Source: Paludibacteraceae bacterium
Lineage (GTDB): Bacteria > Bacteroidota > Bacteroidia > Bacteroidales > Paludibacteraceae
DNA: 64,000 bases
Direction: 5' to 3'
Assembly: GCA_024405875.1 (NCBI GenBank)
Contig: JAKSOA010000001.1
Span: forward strand, 62,001-126,000
Of the stretch, positions 27,179-36,716 are shown one piece after another; the stretch's first letter is position 1, and each line of letters starts with the position of its first letter. The notes beneath the pieces are model-generated. The model saw only the letters and a list, made by a program, of their open reading frames with translations, was not told the DNA's origin and did no database searches. The position numbers and the translations under genes are program-made.

Positions 27179-27586
27179 ATGATACAACGTATTCAAACCA
27201 TATATCTATTCATAGTGACAGTGCTTGGCATTCTGTTATGCTGTTTCCCCGTGGCTGATGCGGGTGATTTCACAATCAAATGGGGTGCCACAATAACATT
27301 CTCAGGACTCTCACTATTAATGCCTACAGTCAGCCTGGCGACAATTTTCCTCTACAAGAAGAGAATTCTTCAGATGAGACTATGCAGTTTTGACATTATT
27401 CTCAATGTATTGACATTACTGCTTACAGCCCTTGACGTATATCTTGCACACAACACGGGAGACGCCGACATAAAACTCTACTGGCCTGTAGTCATAATGC
27501 CAATTAACGTGATTTTATTATATCTGGCGATAAGAGCCATAGGGAAAGACGAGGCTCTTGTCCGCTCTCTTGACAGATTGCGTTAA
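27179..27586 (+). CDS. DUF4293 membrane protein
   Basis: The protein is 135 residues with four predicted membrane segments. It starts MIQRIQTIYLFIVTVLG, the family's characteristic N-terminus. The function is unknown. It lies 37 bases before ileS, but a -7 box (TATCTTCG) sits in that gap. Confidence 0.8.
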   Translation: MIQRIQTIYLFIVTVLGILLCCFPVADAGDFTIKWGATITFSGLSLLMPTVSLATIFLYKKRILQMRLCSFDIILNVLTLLLTALDVYLAHNTGDADIKLYWPVVIMPINVILLYLAIRAIGKDEALVRSLDRLR

Positions 27587-27592
27587 ATTTAT

Positions 27593-27600
27593 TATCTTCG
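27593..27600 (+). promoter_or_regulatory. -7 box for ileS
   Basis: TATCTTCG differs from TAnnTTTG at one base. It lies 23 bases before the ileS ATG. No clear TTTG box is seen upstream. Confidence 0.4.
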
Positions 27601-27623
27601 CACCTTATTTATAAAAAACATAT

Positions 27624-30600
27624 ATGAGTAAGAAATTCGCTGAATATCAGAAATTCAACCTTTCACAAATAAACAAGGATATTTGTGAAGAGTGGAATAA
27701 GAGTGATTTGTTTAGACAGAGTATAGAGACACGTGACGGAGCCCCTTCATTCATATTCTTTGAGGGACCTCCGTCCGCTAACGGAATGCCTGGCATTCAT
27801 CACGTTATGGCAAGAACCATAAAGGATACTTTCTGCCGGTACAAAACAATGCAGGGTTTCCAAGTAAAGCGTAAGGCAGGTTGGGACACCCACGGACTGC
27901 CTGTTGAGTTAGGCGTGGAGAAGAAACTTGGAATAACAAAAGAGGATATCGGCAAAAAGATTAGCGTAGATGAATACAATGCAGAGTGCCGTAGTGAGGT
28001 TATGAAATACACACGAGAGTGGACATCTCTTACTCAGAAAATGGGATACTGGGTTGACCTTGATGACCCTTATATAACATATGACAACAAATATATTGAG
28101 AGTCTTTGGTGGCTACTCAAACAATTGTATAACAAGGGATTGCTATACAAAGGCTACACCATACAGCCCTATTCGCCTGCCGCAGGCACTGGACTCTCAA
28201 CACACGAACTTAACCAACCTGGCTGTTACCGTGATGTGAAAGACACAACTGTAACAACACAGTTCAAAATTAAGGGAGACCGCTTTGGTGGCAACGCATA
28301 CTTCCTTGCCTGGACCACAACTCCTTGGACACTTCCATCAAACACCGCTCTTTGTGTAGGTCCTAAGATTGACTATGTCATAATTAAATCAGCCAACCCA
28401 TATTCAGGAGTTGAGGCTACATATATTATGGCAAAAGCATTAGTTTCAAACTACTTCGGCGAGAAGAAGGCTGAGCCGTTTGAAATCATAGGAGAGTGCA
28501 AGGGAACAGACCTTGTAGGAATTGAGTATGAGCAACTTATACCTTGGGTAAATCCTGGCGACGGCGCTTTCCGTGTCATTCCTGGAGATTATGTAACTAC
28601 TGAAGATGGTACGGGCATTGTTCACATAGCCCCTACCTTTGGTGCCGATGACGCATTTGTTGCAAAAAAAGCAGGTGTGCCAGGTCTCACATTCCTTACT
28701 AAAAAAGGAGAGTTGCGTCCTATGGTTGATATGACAGGAAAATTCTTCCTGCTTGAGGATATTGATGATGAATTTGTGTCAAAAAATATAAACACAGAAC
28801 TTTATAAGGAGTATGCAGGACGTTTTGTCAAGAATGCGTATGACGCTAACCTGACCGACAAGGATGAGACCCTTGACATAAGCATCTGTATGATGCTCAA
28901 GCAGCAGGGCAAGGCTTTCCGCATTGAGAAACACGTTCACAACTACCCTCACTGCTGGCGTACAGACAAACCTGTGCTCTACTACCCTCTTGACAGTTGG
29001 TTTATTAAGACTACTGAATGCAGGGAGAGAATGATAGAACTTAACAAAACCATTAATTGGAAACCTGAGTCAACAGGAACAGGACGTTTTGGCAAATGGC
29101 TTGAAAACCTTCAAGACTGGAACCTGTCACGCAGCCGTTATTGGGGCACACCGCTTCCTATCTGGCGTACCGATGATGGTTCAGAAGAGATTTGCATAGG
29201 CTCAATGGAGGAACTTATGGCAGAAATTGACAAATCTGTCAAGGCGGGTCTTATGAGTGATAACCCATATAAGAATTTCAAAGTGGGAGATTTCTCAAAA
29301 GAGAACTACGCACCAGAGAATGTGGACTTGCACCGCCCTTACATTGACGCCATAGTCCTTGTATCAAAAGACGGCAAGCCAATGAAGCGTGAGACAGACC
29401 TTATTGACGTTTGGTTTGACTCTGGTTCTATGCCTTACGCACAACTTCACTATCCATTTGAAAACAAGGAACTTGTAGATAAGCGCACATACTACCCTGC
29501 TGACTTCATAAGTGAGGGTGTTGACCAAACAAGAGGTTGGTTCTTCACCTTACACGCAATAGCCACAATGGTGTTTGATTCCGTTGCATTCAAGAACGTA
29601 ATCTCCAACGGTCTTGTACTTGACAAGAATGGCAACAAGATGTCAAAACGTCTTGGCAATGCTGTTGACCCGTTCGGAGCAATTGAAAAATATGGTTCAG
29701 ACCCGCTCAGATGGTATATGATGACTAACTCAGCGCCTTGGGACAATCTTAAGTTTGATGAGGAGGGGGTTGATGAGATACAGCGCAAGTTCTTCGGGAC
29801 TCTCTATAACACCTATTCTTTCTTTGCATTATATGCTAATGTGGACGGATTCAATTACTCAGAATCAGATATTCCTGTTGCTGAGCGTCAGGAGATTGAC
29901 CGTTGGATTCTTTCTCTGCTCAACACTCTTATAAAAGAGGTTACTGACGCTCTTGAGGATTATGAACCTACCCGTGCAGGACGCGCCATACAGGAATTTG
30001 TGACAGAGAACCTTAGTAACTGGTATGTACGCTTGAACCGCAAGCGTTTCTGGGCTGGAAAAATGGATAAGGACAAACTATCAGCATATCAGACTCTTTA
30101 CACTTGTCTGGAGACTGTATCACTGCTGATGGCTCCTATCGCCCCATTCTACTCCGACCGGATTTTCCGTGATTTGAACGCAGCCACCGGACGTCATAAT
30201 GTAGAGTCTGTGCATCTTGCAAAATTCCCTGTATATGACGCATCTGTCGTGGACAAAAAACTGGAGGAGCAGATGGAACTCGCTCAAAAGCTTACATCTC
30301 TGACCCTTGCACTCCGTAAAAAGGCGGACATAAAGGTACGCCAACCTCTAAGTCACATCATGATACCTTCAACCGCCGCTAATATAGAGGAGAACCTACA
30401 GGCTGTTGAAGACCTTATTAAGGCAGAGGTTAATGTTAAGGATATAAAAATAGTGGCAAGTTCTGACGGCATTCTGGTAAAACGCATAAAACCGGATTTC
30501 AAGAAACTTGGCCCTAAGTGCGGTAAAGCGATGAAGAGCGTGGCAAACACGCTGCAAACACTTGCACAGGCTGAAATCCGCAAGTTTGAGGAAGATGGCA

Positions 30601-30998
30601 AATACATTATAAGTGTTGACGGAACAGAGATTGAGGTGGCTGTCTCTGATGTTGAGATATTCTCTGAGGATATTCCAGGCTGGCTTGTGGCAAATGACGG
30701 CAACCTTACCATCGCCCTTGACATAACGGTTACTGATGAACTCAAGCAGGAGGGACTTGCCCGTGAACTTGTGAACCGCATACAGAATATGCGTAAAGGC
30801 AGCGGATTTAACATCACTGACAAGATCAATATCTCATACAAATCTGACAATGAGTACAAAACCGCTATTGAATCATTTGCTGATTACATTATGCAACAAG
30901 TACTTGCGGTTAACATAAACTACTCTGAGGATATTAATGACGCACAAAATTTTGACATTGACGGGAAAGAGATATCAATTAAAATTGAGAAAGCGTAA
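27624..30998 (+). CDS. ileS: Isoleucine--tRNA ligase
   Basis: This is a class I synthetase of 1124 residues, the long form seen in Bacteroidota and eukaryotes. The N-terminal GMPGIHHVMART is the HIGH-like motif. The editing domain includes TWTTTPWTLPSNTAL. KMSKRLGN near residue 675 is the KMSKS loop, and WFDSGSMPYAQ precedes it. The C-terminal anticodon-binding region ends the protein. It leads an operon with dksA-like, lspA and DUF4296 genes. Confidence 0.95.
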   Translation: MSKKFAEYQKFNLSQINKDICEEWNKSDLFRQSIETRDGAPSFIFFEGPPSANGMPGIHHVMARTIKDTFCRYKTMQGFQVKRKAGWDTHGLPVELGVEKKLGITKEDIGKKISVDEYNAECRSEVMKYTREWTSLTQKMGYWVDLDDPYITYDNKYIESLWWLLKQLYNKGLLYKGYTIQPYSPAAGTGLSTHELNQPGCYRDVKDTTVTTQFKIKGDRFGGNAYFLAWTTTPWTLPSNTALCVGPKIDYVIIKSANPYSGVEATYIMAKALVSNYFGEKKAEPFEIIGECKGTDLVGIEYEQLIPWVNPGDGAFRVIPGDYVTTEDGTGIVHIAPTFGADDAFVAKKAGVPGLTFLTKKGELRPMVDMTGKFFLLEDIDDEFVSKNINTELYKEYAGRFVKNAYDANLTDKDETLDISICMMLKQQGKAFRIEKHVHNYPHCWRTDKPVLYYPLDSWFIKTTECRERMIELNKTINWKPESTGTGRFGKWLENLQDWNLSRSRYWGTPLPIWRTDDGSEEICIGSMEELMAEIDKSVKAGLMSDNPYKNFKVGDFSKENYAPENVDLHRPYIDAIVLVSKDGKPMKRETDLIDVWFDSGSMPYAQLHYPFENKELVDKRTYYPADFISEGVDQTRGWFFTLHAIATMVFDSVAFKNVISNGLVLDKNGNKMSKRLGNAVDPFGAIEKYGSDPLRWYMMTNSAPWDNLKFDEEGVDEIQRKFFGTLYNTYSFFALYANVDGFNYSESDIPVAERQEIDRWILSLLNTLIKEVTDALEDYEPTRAGRAIQEFVTENLSNWYVRLNRKRFWAGKMDKDKLSAYQTLYTCLETVSLLMAPIAPFYSDRIFRDLNAATGRHNVESVHLAKFPVYDASVVDKKLEEQMELAQKLTSLTLALRKKADIKVRQPLSHIMIPSTAANIEENLQAVEDLIKAEVNVKDIKIVASSDGILVKRIKPDFKKLGPKCGKAMKSVANTLQTLAQAEIRKFEEDGKYIISVDGTEIEVAVSDVEIFSEDIPGWLVANDGNLTIALDITVTDELKQEGLARELVNRIQNMRKGSGFNITDKINISYKSDNEYKTAIESFADYIMQQVLAVNINYSEDINDAQNFDIDGKEISIKIEKA

Positions 30999-31020
30999 CA
31001 ACACTTTCAGTTTTTTTTCT

Positions 31021-31028
31021 TATATTCG
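31021..31028 (+). promoter_or_regulatory. Candidate -7 box before the DksA-like gene
   Basis: TATATTCG lies 30 bases before the ATG at 31059 and differs from TAnnTTTG at one base. It may give internal transcription of dksA-lspA separate from ileS. Confidence 0.35.
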
Positions 31029-31058
31029 CAAAATAAACTAAAAAGAAAGGAGCGGGCT

Positions 31059-31436
31059 ATGGCAGAAAAAACACGTTATTCAGATGCGGAACTTGAAGAG
31101 TTCAGAGCAATCATTCAGGAGAAGCTCACACAGGCTTTAGAGGATTATGACAATCTGAAAAAGGCTCTCAGCAATGTTGACGGCAATGACACTGCCGACA
31201 CTTCTCCTACATTCAAGGTTCTTGAAGAGGGTGCCTCAACATCATCAAAGGAGGATTTGAGCCGTCAGGCACAACGCCTTATGAAGTTCATAAACAACCT
31301 AAAGGCAGCACTTATCAGAATTGAGAACAAAACCTACGGTATATGCCGTGAGACAGGGAAACTTATTCCTAAGGAGCGTCTGAAAGCCGTTCCTCACGCT
31401 ACATTAAGCATTGAGGCAAAAGAGGGAAAACGCTAA
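31059..31436 (+). CDS. TraR/DksA-family protein
   Basis: This 125-residue protein has an N-terminal coiled coil and a C-terminal zinc-finger-like region YGICRETGKLIPKERLKAVP. Only one of the four classical zinc-binding Cys residues is left, as is common in Bacteroidota DksA-like proteins. DksA proteins insert into the RNA polymerase secondary channel and act with ppGpp. The stop codon abuts the lspA ATG. Confidence 0.85.
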   Translation: MAEKTRYSDAELEEFRAIIQEKLTQALEDYDNLKKALSNVDGNDTADTSPTFKVLEEGASTSSKEDLSRQAQRLMKFINNLKAALIRIENKTYGICRETGKLIPKERLKAVPHATLSIEAKEGKR

Positions 31437-31946
31437 ATGTCACTACAGGCAAAGCAATCAGTTTTAGCATCGGCTATTGTACTCATAATTATCATTGCAG
31501 ACCAAGCAATGAAGTTGTGGGTGCATTCGGCTTTCTACATTGGTGAATCCTTCAAGATAACAGAATGGTTCAGTTTGGTGTATGTTGAAAATGACGGTAT
31601 AGCCTTTGGCATAGAACTATTTGACAAACTAATACTCACACTATTCAGAATAGTGGTGAGCGGGGCGTTGATATGGTACATAGCACACTGCATACGCCGT
31701 GGAGAGAGCACTCTATTTATAACTTGTCTTGCCCTAATCCTTGCCGGAGCCACAGGGAATATTATTGACTGCGTATTCTACGGGAAAGTGTTTGGCTACG
31801 CACCATATTTCTACGGAAGGGTTATTGATATGTTATCATTCTCATTCTTCCCGCCTGTATTCAATATTGCTGACTCAGCCATTACTGTTGGCGTGTTTCT
31901 AATGTTAATCTTCAGCAAAAAACTCTTCAAAGAGGATGGGAAATGA
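31437..31946 (+). CDS. lspA: Lipoprotein signal peptidase II
   Basis: This is a 169-residue inner-membrane aspartyl protease with four membrane segments. The catalytic Asp residues are in GNIIDCVFYG and FNIADSAITVG, and NDGIAFG is the conserved loop. It cleaves prolipoproteins at the lipobox. The next gene, a lipoprotein, overlaps by 4 bases. Confidence 0.93.
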   Translation: MSLQAKQSVLASAIVLIIIIADQAMKLWVHSAFYIGESFKITEWFSLVYVENDGIAFGIELFDKLILTLFRIVVSGALIWYIAHCIRRGESTLFITCLALILAGATGNIIDCVFYGKVFGYAPYFYGRVIDMLSFSFFPPVFNIADSAITVGVFLMLIFSKKLFKEDGK

Positions 31947-32410
31947 GGATTCGTCTCATTACAATAGTATTCATTACCCTGTTAGCAGCCATTTTTGCCG
32001 GCTGTGACAAACAACCTGAATATGTGCTTGACAAAGAGCGTATGACAGCTCTTTTATATGACATACAACTTGCCGAGGCACTCTCCAAATGCAATTTCTC
32101 CCCGATGGATCAAAAGCAGATGCAATACCTGTATAAAAGTGTTTTTGATCACCATCAGGTCACTCCTGAGCAGTTTGACAGCTGCATAGCGTGGTACACA
32201 CGCCATCAGGACATCTACACAGAGATAAACAAAACCATAATTGCAAGATATGGTGAGGATATGGAGAGAATCAAAGAGTACAAGGCTCCGTTGAAGAGAC
32301 CGCTTATATTAACCCTCACAGATAGTACGGCGTCTTATTTCAGCACAAGCGACTGCTGTAGCCACCCCTACGTTGAGAGATTCAGATGTTGGACGCCCCG
32401 ATGGAAATGA
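31943..32410 (+). CDS. DUF4296 lipoprotein
   Basis: The protein is 155 residues. Its lipobox is FAGC at about residue 21. The DUF4296 core (MTALLYDIQLAEALSKC; then HHQVTPEQFDSCIAWYTRHQ) covers residues 30-105. The last 35 or so residues lie antisense to the end of the RNA methylase gene and look unlike the family, so the true protein may have been lengthened by a change near the 3' end. Confidence 0.75.
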   Translation: MRIRLITIVFITLLAAIFAGCDKQPEYVLDKERMTALLYDIQLAEALSKCNFSPMDQKQMQYLYKSVFDHHQVTPEQFDSCIAWYTRHQDIYTEINKTIIARYGEDMERIKEYKAPLKRPLILTLTDSTASYFSTSDCCSHPYVERFRCWTPRWK

Positions 32411-33073
32411 CGGAATAAACAGAGCCCTGTCACACACCTCACGTACAGCGTCACTTACGCCATTGCCTTCATTACCCATCACTAAAACCGCACTTGAAGG
32501 TAAATTTGTCTGATATATGTTTTCTCCGTCAAGAGTAGTTGAGAAAACCGTAACCTTTTCTGAAGCACATTTTAAAAAAGCAGGCAAATCAGTATAAAAT
32601 AGATTAACCCTTGCCAAAGCACCCATAGTAGCCTGCACGCACTTTGGATTATATATATCAACAGTTCCCTGAGAGCATACTATGTTCTCAATACCAAACC
32701 AATCCGCTATTCTGATAATAGTTCCCATATTTCCGGCGTCCTGAACCCCGTCAATAGCGAGAGTCAGAGCACCCTCAACCTCCACGCACTTAACGTCAGA
32801 CCTGCGCATCTTAAATATGGCAAGAACATCTTGCGGTGTCTCAAGAAGGCTAATCCGCCTCAACTCATCGGCCGTCACTATTTGAACCTCTATAGGTTTA
32901 TTTGCGGTTACAGGCAATAAGTAAGATTCAATGCAAGCCATCCAGACACACTCAAAAGAGTTCAGCAAGTCATTCACGCACTTATGCCCCTCAGCCACAA
33001 AAAGAGCGTTCTCACAGCGGAACTTTTTACCTGAAAGCTGACGCACAAGCCTTATTTTGTTCTTACTTATCAT
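32309..33073 (-). CDS. TrmH/SpoU-family RNA 2'-O-methyltransferase
   Basis: The protein is 254 residues. An N-terminal substrate-binding domain (ENALFVAEGHKCVNDLL) precedes a SPOUT knot: DGVQDAGNMGTIIRIADWFG (motif 1), VLVMGNEGNGVSD (motif 2) and PSFPSGRPTSESLNVGVATAV (motif 3). It methylates a ribose in tRNA or rRNA; the site cannot be read from sequence. It converges with the DUF4296 gene with a 102-base overlap. Confidence 0.88.
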   Translation of the reverse strand: MISKNKIRLVRQLSGKKFRCENALFVAEGHKCVNDLLNSFECVWMACIESYLLPVTANKPIEVQIVTADELRRISLLETPQDVLAIFKMRRSDVKCVEVEGALTLAIDGVQDAGNMGTIIRIADWFGIENIVCSQGTVDIYNPKCVQATMGALARVNLFYTDLPAFLKCASEKVTVFSTTLDGENIYQTNLPSSAVLVMGNEGNGVSDAVREVCDRALFIPSFPSGRPTSESLNVGVATAVACAEIRRRTICEG

Positions 33074-33113
33074 CTAATATCTGAAATAGAGTGCTAAATT
33101 AGCAAAAAATCCA

Positions 33114-33121
33114 TATCTTTA
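33114..33121 (+). promoter_or_regulatory. Candidate -7 box for tamL
   Basis: TATCTTTA lies 18 bases before the tamL ATG and matches TAnnTTTG except at the last base. Confidence 0.4.
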
Positions 33122-33139
33122 CAAGTTAATTTAGGTTTA

Positions 33140-35413
33140 ATGCGTACCAGGGTCAACATACTGCTCACTCTTATTGCCACGATGTTTCTCACGGCGTGTC
33201 AAACAACTAAGTATGTCCCTGACGGTCAGTACCTTCTAAACAAAGTTAAATTTGAGAATGACAACAAGTCAATAAAATCATACGACCTGCAAACATACCT
33301 AAGGCAGGCACCAAACCCAAAAGTATTTGACTTTATACCATTTAACCTTGGACTCTACAGCCTTTCAAGTCCGGATACCGCACTTTGGATAAACCGATTT
33401 CTACGCAAGATAGGTGATGAGCCTGTCATCTATGACCCTACCCTGACAAAAAGTTCAGAGGAAGAACTTAAAAAGTATTTGGAAAACAAGGGTTATTATG
33501 ACGCAAAGGTCTCCTCAGAGGTCAAGTACAAAAAGAAAAAAGCAACCGTCACATACAAGATAGAGTCAGGCGAACCATACAAAATAAAATCATTCAAATA
33601 TGTCATAGCAGACCAACAGATGAGAGATTACATATTTGCCGACTCCGCTAAGAAATTAGTTCATACAGACGAGATTTTTGATTCTGACGTGCTTGAGAGT
33701 GAGCGCACAAGAATAACTCAAATTCTAAGAAACAACGGCTACTATGAGTTCACGAAGGACTATGTGGGTGTCATTGCCGACAGCACCATCGGGGACCATC
33801 TGGTTGACGTGGCAATGATTATAAAGCCAAACAAGAAAATTGTGGCTAAAGACCAATATGAGATAGAGCCGCACCATCAGTTCGCAATACGCAATGTTGA
33901 TTATTACGCACTATCTGACCTTACCACACCTCTTGACACAACAGTTGCCGAAACGCTTAAAAAGTCATCATATAAAGGACTTGACGTCTGGACAAACACT
34001 CGTCTGACAAGGCCGAAGGCTCTATACCGCAAGTCTTTTCTTGAGGAGAACTCAATGTTTGATGAGAACAAAGTGGACAAGACATACGCAAAACTCACCG
34101 CATTGCATATTTTCAAGAACCAGAACATATATTTCACCCCGACCGAAGACTCAACCAAGCACGAACTTGACTGTGCGGTTGTTGTAACTCCTGATAAGGT
34201 GCAATCATTCAGCGTACAAGTGGAAGGGACAAATAATGAGGGTGATTTCGGACTCGCAGGTAAGTTCACCTACACGCACGGAAACATATTCCGTGGCGGA
34301 GAGCAGTTCAAATTCAGTTTGAGAGGCGGTAATGAGTCCATCATTACCAAACGCTCCATCTGGGAAGTTACCGCTGAGGCGTCACTCACCTTCCCCATTA
34401 TGTTACTCCCTGGTTTGAAGAGAGATTTTGTACTGAACAGTACGGCAAACACTGAGGTGTATGTAAACTTTTCATATCAGACTCGTCAGGACTATGTACG
34501 TAACATTGCAGGTGTAGGTATGCGTTACCGCTGGTACAAGACAAGCCGTCTGACCCACCAACTTGACCTCATTGACCTGAACTATGTATATCTGCCATAT
34601 AAGAGTGAGGATTTTCAGAAGACCATTGACAAATCACTGCTCAAATATAGTTATGAAGACCACTTCATACTTAGAACCGGATATGCCATAACCTACTCAA
34701 CTCAAAAAGTTGGCGAATACCGCAATAACTACTCAGTACGCGCCGCTGTTGAGACTGGTGGCAACATACTATATGGAATATGTGCCGCAGCCAATGCACC
34801 AAAAAATGAGAACGGCTCATACCTGATTGGGAAAATTCCATTCTCAGAATATGCCAAAGTTGACTTTGATTTCTGTTTCCGTAACGTAATTGACCGCAAG
34901 AACACTGTGGCGTATCACTTTGCCCTAGGCGTTGCCGTTCCATACGGAAACTCTAACACTCTTCCATTTGAGAAGAGATACTATGGTGGTGGCGCAAACA
35001 GCGTGAGAGGCTGGTCGGCTCGCTCTCTCGGACCAGGAAACTACGCCGCCGCTGAAAAGATAGACTATATGAAACAGAGCGGTGACATAAACCTTAACAT
35101 TAATATAGAGTACCGTACGCTGCTGTTCTGGAAACTTGAATTAGCCGCCTTCCTTGATGCCGGGAACATCTGGACATTAAATGATGAGAACTCCGCCGAA
35201 GGGCAGTTCAAATTCAACCGTTTCTACAAACAAATTGCATTAGGCTACGGAATAGGCCTACGCCTGAACTTTGATTTCTTTGTAGTTCGTCTGGATTGGG
35301 GACTCAAAGCCTTTGACCCGGCTCAAGAGCCTGGCAAACAGTGGCGTTTTGTTCCAGGTTGGGACATAACCAAAGATACCGCCCTACATTTTGCGGTGGG
35401 TTATCCATTTTAA
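33140..35413 (+). CDS. tamL: Lipidated BamA/TamA-family protein (TamL-like)
   Basis: This is a 757-residue Omp85 protein with a lipobox (LTAC, about residue 20), the hallmark of Bacteroidota TamL. POTRA domains fill about 25-300 (YLENKGYYDAKVSSEVKYKKK; ILRNNGYYEFTKDYVGV). A 16-strand barrel follows, with GGGANSVRGWSARSLGPG near residue 620 matching the VRGF/Y-type loop-6 motif, and the terminal HFAVGYPF. It acts in outer-membrane protein assembly, probably with a TamB partner that is not in the window. Confidence 0.9.
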   Translation: MRTRVNILLTLIATMFLTACQTTKYVPDGQYLLNKVKFENDNKSIKSYDLQTYLRQAPNPKVFDFIPFNLGLYSLSSPDTALWINRFLRKIGDEPVIYDPTLTKSSEEELKKYLENKGYYDAKVSSEVKYKKKKATVTYKIESGEPYKIKSFKYVIADQQMRDYIFADSAKKLVHTDEIFDSDVLESERTRITQILRNNGYYEFTKDYVGVIADSTIGDHLVDVAMIIKPNKKIVAKDQYEIEPHHQFAIRNVDYYALSDLTTPLDTTVAETLKKSSYKGLDVWTNTRLTRPKALYRKSFLEENSMFDENKVDKTYAKLTALHIFKNQNIYFTPTEDSTKHELDCAVVVTPDKVQSFSVQVEGTNNEGDFGLAGKFTYTHGNIFRGGEQFKFSLRGGNESIITKRSIWEVTAEASLTFPIMLLPGLKRDFVLNSTANTEVYVNFSYQTRQDYVRNIAGVGMRYRWYKTSRLTHQLDLIDLNYVYLPYKSEDFQKTIDKSLLKYSYEDHFILRTGYAITYSTQKVGEYRNNYSVRAAVETGGNILYGICAAANAPKNENGSYLIGKIPFSEYAKVDFDFCFRNVIDRKNTVAYHFALGVAVPYGNSNTLPFEKRYYGGGANSVRGWSARSLGPGNYAAAEKIDYMKQSGDINLNINIEYRTLLFWKLELAAFLDAGNIWTLNDENSAEGQFKFNRFYKQIALGYGIGLRLNFDFFVVRLDWGLKAFDPAQEPGKQWRFVPGWDITKDTALHFAVGYPF

Positions 35414-35425
35414 TAAAAAAATTAC

Positions 35426-35433
35426 TATCTTTG
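35426..35433 (+). promoter_or_regulatory. -7 box for tRNA-Arg
   Basis: TATCTTTG matches TAnnTTTG exactly and lies 18 bases before the tRNA 5' end. Confidence 0.55.
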
Positions 35434-35450
35434 TGCTCGCAAAACAGGAT

Positions 35451-35524
35451 GGTTCCGTAGCTCAGCTGGATAGAGCAACAGCCTTCTAAGCTGTGGGTCT
35501 CGGGTTCGAATCCCGACGGGATCA
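35451..35524 (+). tRNA. tRNA-Arg (anticodon TCT)
   Basis: A full cloverleaf can be drawn. Acceptor strands GGTTCCG and CGGGATC pair with two G-U pairs, and the discriminator is A. The D-arm contains AGCTCAGCTGGATAGAGC. The anticodon stem ACAGC/GCTGT encloses CTTCTAA with TCT at the anticodon, and the T-arm contains GGGTTCGAATCCC. CCA is not encoded. It reads AGA codons. Confidence 0.95.
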
Positions 35525-35531
35525 CTATAGA

Positions 35532-35556
35532 AGAGAGTGCTCTGGCACTCTCTCTT
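35532..35556 (+). terminator. Hairpin downstream of tRNA-Arg
   Basis: AGAGAGTGC and GCACTCTCT form a 9-base-pair stem around TCTG, followed by CTTT. It probably ends the tRNA transcript, just before the CDF gene. Confidence 0.6.
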
Positions 35557-35560
35557 TATT

Positions 35561-36454
35561 ATGGACGCACGTCAAAGTAAAATAACAAAAGTAACATTGG
35601 TTGGCACTGCGGTTAATGTGGTACTGACCGCAGGAAAAATTGCCGCAGGTATTGTGGGCAGGAGTTCCGCTATGGTGTCTGACGGCATACACTCACTAAG
35701 TGACCTTGTTAGTGACATCGTGGTGCTTATATTTGTGCATATATCATCACAAGGCAAAGATGAGAGCCACGATTTCGGGCACGGAAAGTTTGAGACCTTC
35801 GCCACGCTGATGGTCGCCCTGCTTCTGCTGCTTGTGGCTGGCAAGATGATAATATCAGGCATTGAGGACATTATATCGGTCATCAACGGCGGAATAATAG
35901 CAACTCCAACAGCCATCGCACTTTGGGCGGCAGTAGCCTCCATAGTGGCAAAAGAGGCTCTATACCACTATACAGTATATGTGGGCAAGAAGGTTGACAG
36001 CCCTGTTGTAGTTGCAAACGCCTGGCACCACCGCTCCGACGCCTTTTCATCAATAGGCTCACTTATAGGTATTGGCGGTGCTATGCTTCTTGGCAACAAA
36101 TTCACAATACTTGACCCAATTGCAGGCTGCATAATAGCAATAATGATTATCATATCAGCAATTCAAATAGCAATGCCCGCAATAGGTGAACTGCTTGATG
36201 TCTCTCTACCAAAGGAGATGGAAGATGAGATTGTGACTATTGCTGAAAGCGTTCAAGGGGTTCATAACATTCACGAACTTAAGACACACCGTAACGGACC
36301 CTCTATAATAATTGAGGCTCACCTTGTTGTAGGTCAGCATCTTACAGTAGTTGAGGCCCACGATATCTGCACAGAAGTTGAGAACGCCCTCATATCACAC
36401 ATCGGGCAGGAGACCCAGATTTCCATACACATAGAGCCCGACACTGTCGCCTAA
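35561..36454 (+). CDS. Cation diffusion facilitator transporter
   Basis: The protein is about 297 residues from ATG 35561 (MDARQSKITK). It has six membrane segments. The first conserved pair of metal-site acidic residues is in MVSDGIHSLSDLVSD, with HDFGHGKFE between helices, and the second pair is in AWHHRSDAFSS (HxxxD). A C-terminal cytoplasmic ferredoxin-like domain ends with the His/Glu-rich VHNIHELKTHRNG and HIEPDTVA. It exports zinc, iron or another divalent metal; which one is not clear. Confidence 0.88.
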   Translation: MDARQSKITKVTLVGTAVNVVLTAGKIAAGIVGRSSAMVSDGIHSLSDLVSDIVVLIFVHISSQGKDESHDFGHGKFETFATLMVALLLLLVAGKMIISGIEDIISVINGGIIATPTAIALWAAVASIVAKEALYHYTVYVGKKVDSPVVVANAWHHRSDAFSSIGSLIGIGGAMLLGNKFTILDPIAGCIIAIMIIISAIQIAMPAIGELLDVSLPKEMEDEIVTIAESVQGVHNIHELKTHRNGPSIIIEAHLVVGQHLTVVEAHDICTEVENALISHIGQETQISIHIEPDTVA

Positions 36455-36659
36455 CTTGAGCCCGAATGAATTTTTATTGCACCTGCACCTTGAATCGCTG
36501 TCCGCCAGCAACTACCATATAGGTTCCGGCAATAGGCAGGTGCCTTTATCGTTGCTTTTCTGCAAAAACGGACACTTTTCTACGTGAAATCACACTTTTA
36601 GTTATAATAATTGTCATAAAAGTATAATTTTGATAATCAGCGTGTTACGTAAATATTTA
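36455..36659. other. Intergenic stretch before the ORF6N/RhuM locus
   Basis: I see no gene here. It contains GCACCTGC and the related CAGGTGCC in inverted orientation about 60 bases apart, which may form a loose hairpin at the end of the CDF transcript. AT-rich sequence follows up to the next promoter. Confidence 0.4.
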
Positions 36660-36691
36660 TTTGCTCGGCAGGGATATATATTGTATCTTTG
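36660..36691 (+). promoter_or_regulatory. Promoter of the ORF6N/RhuM gene
   Basis: TTTG (36660-36663) and TATCTTTG (36684-36691) are 20 bases apart, an exact pattern match. The ATG is at 36717. Confidence 0.7.
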
Positions 36692-36716
36692 CAAAGTGAA
36701 TTAGAAACGTTAAACT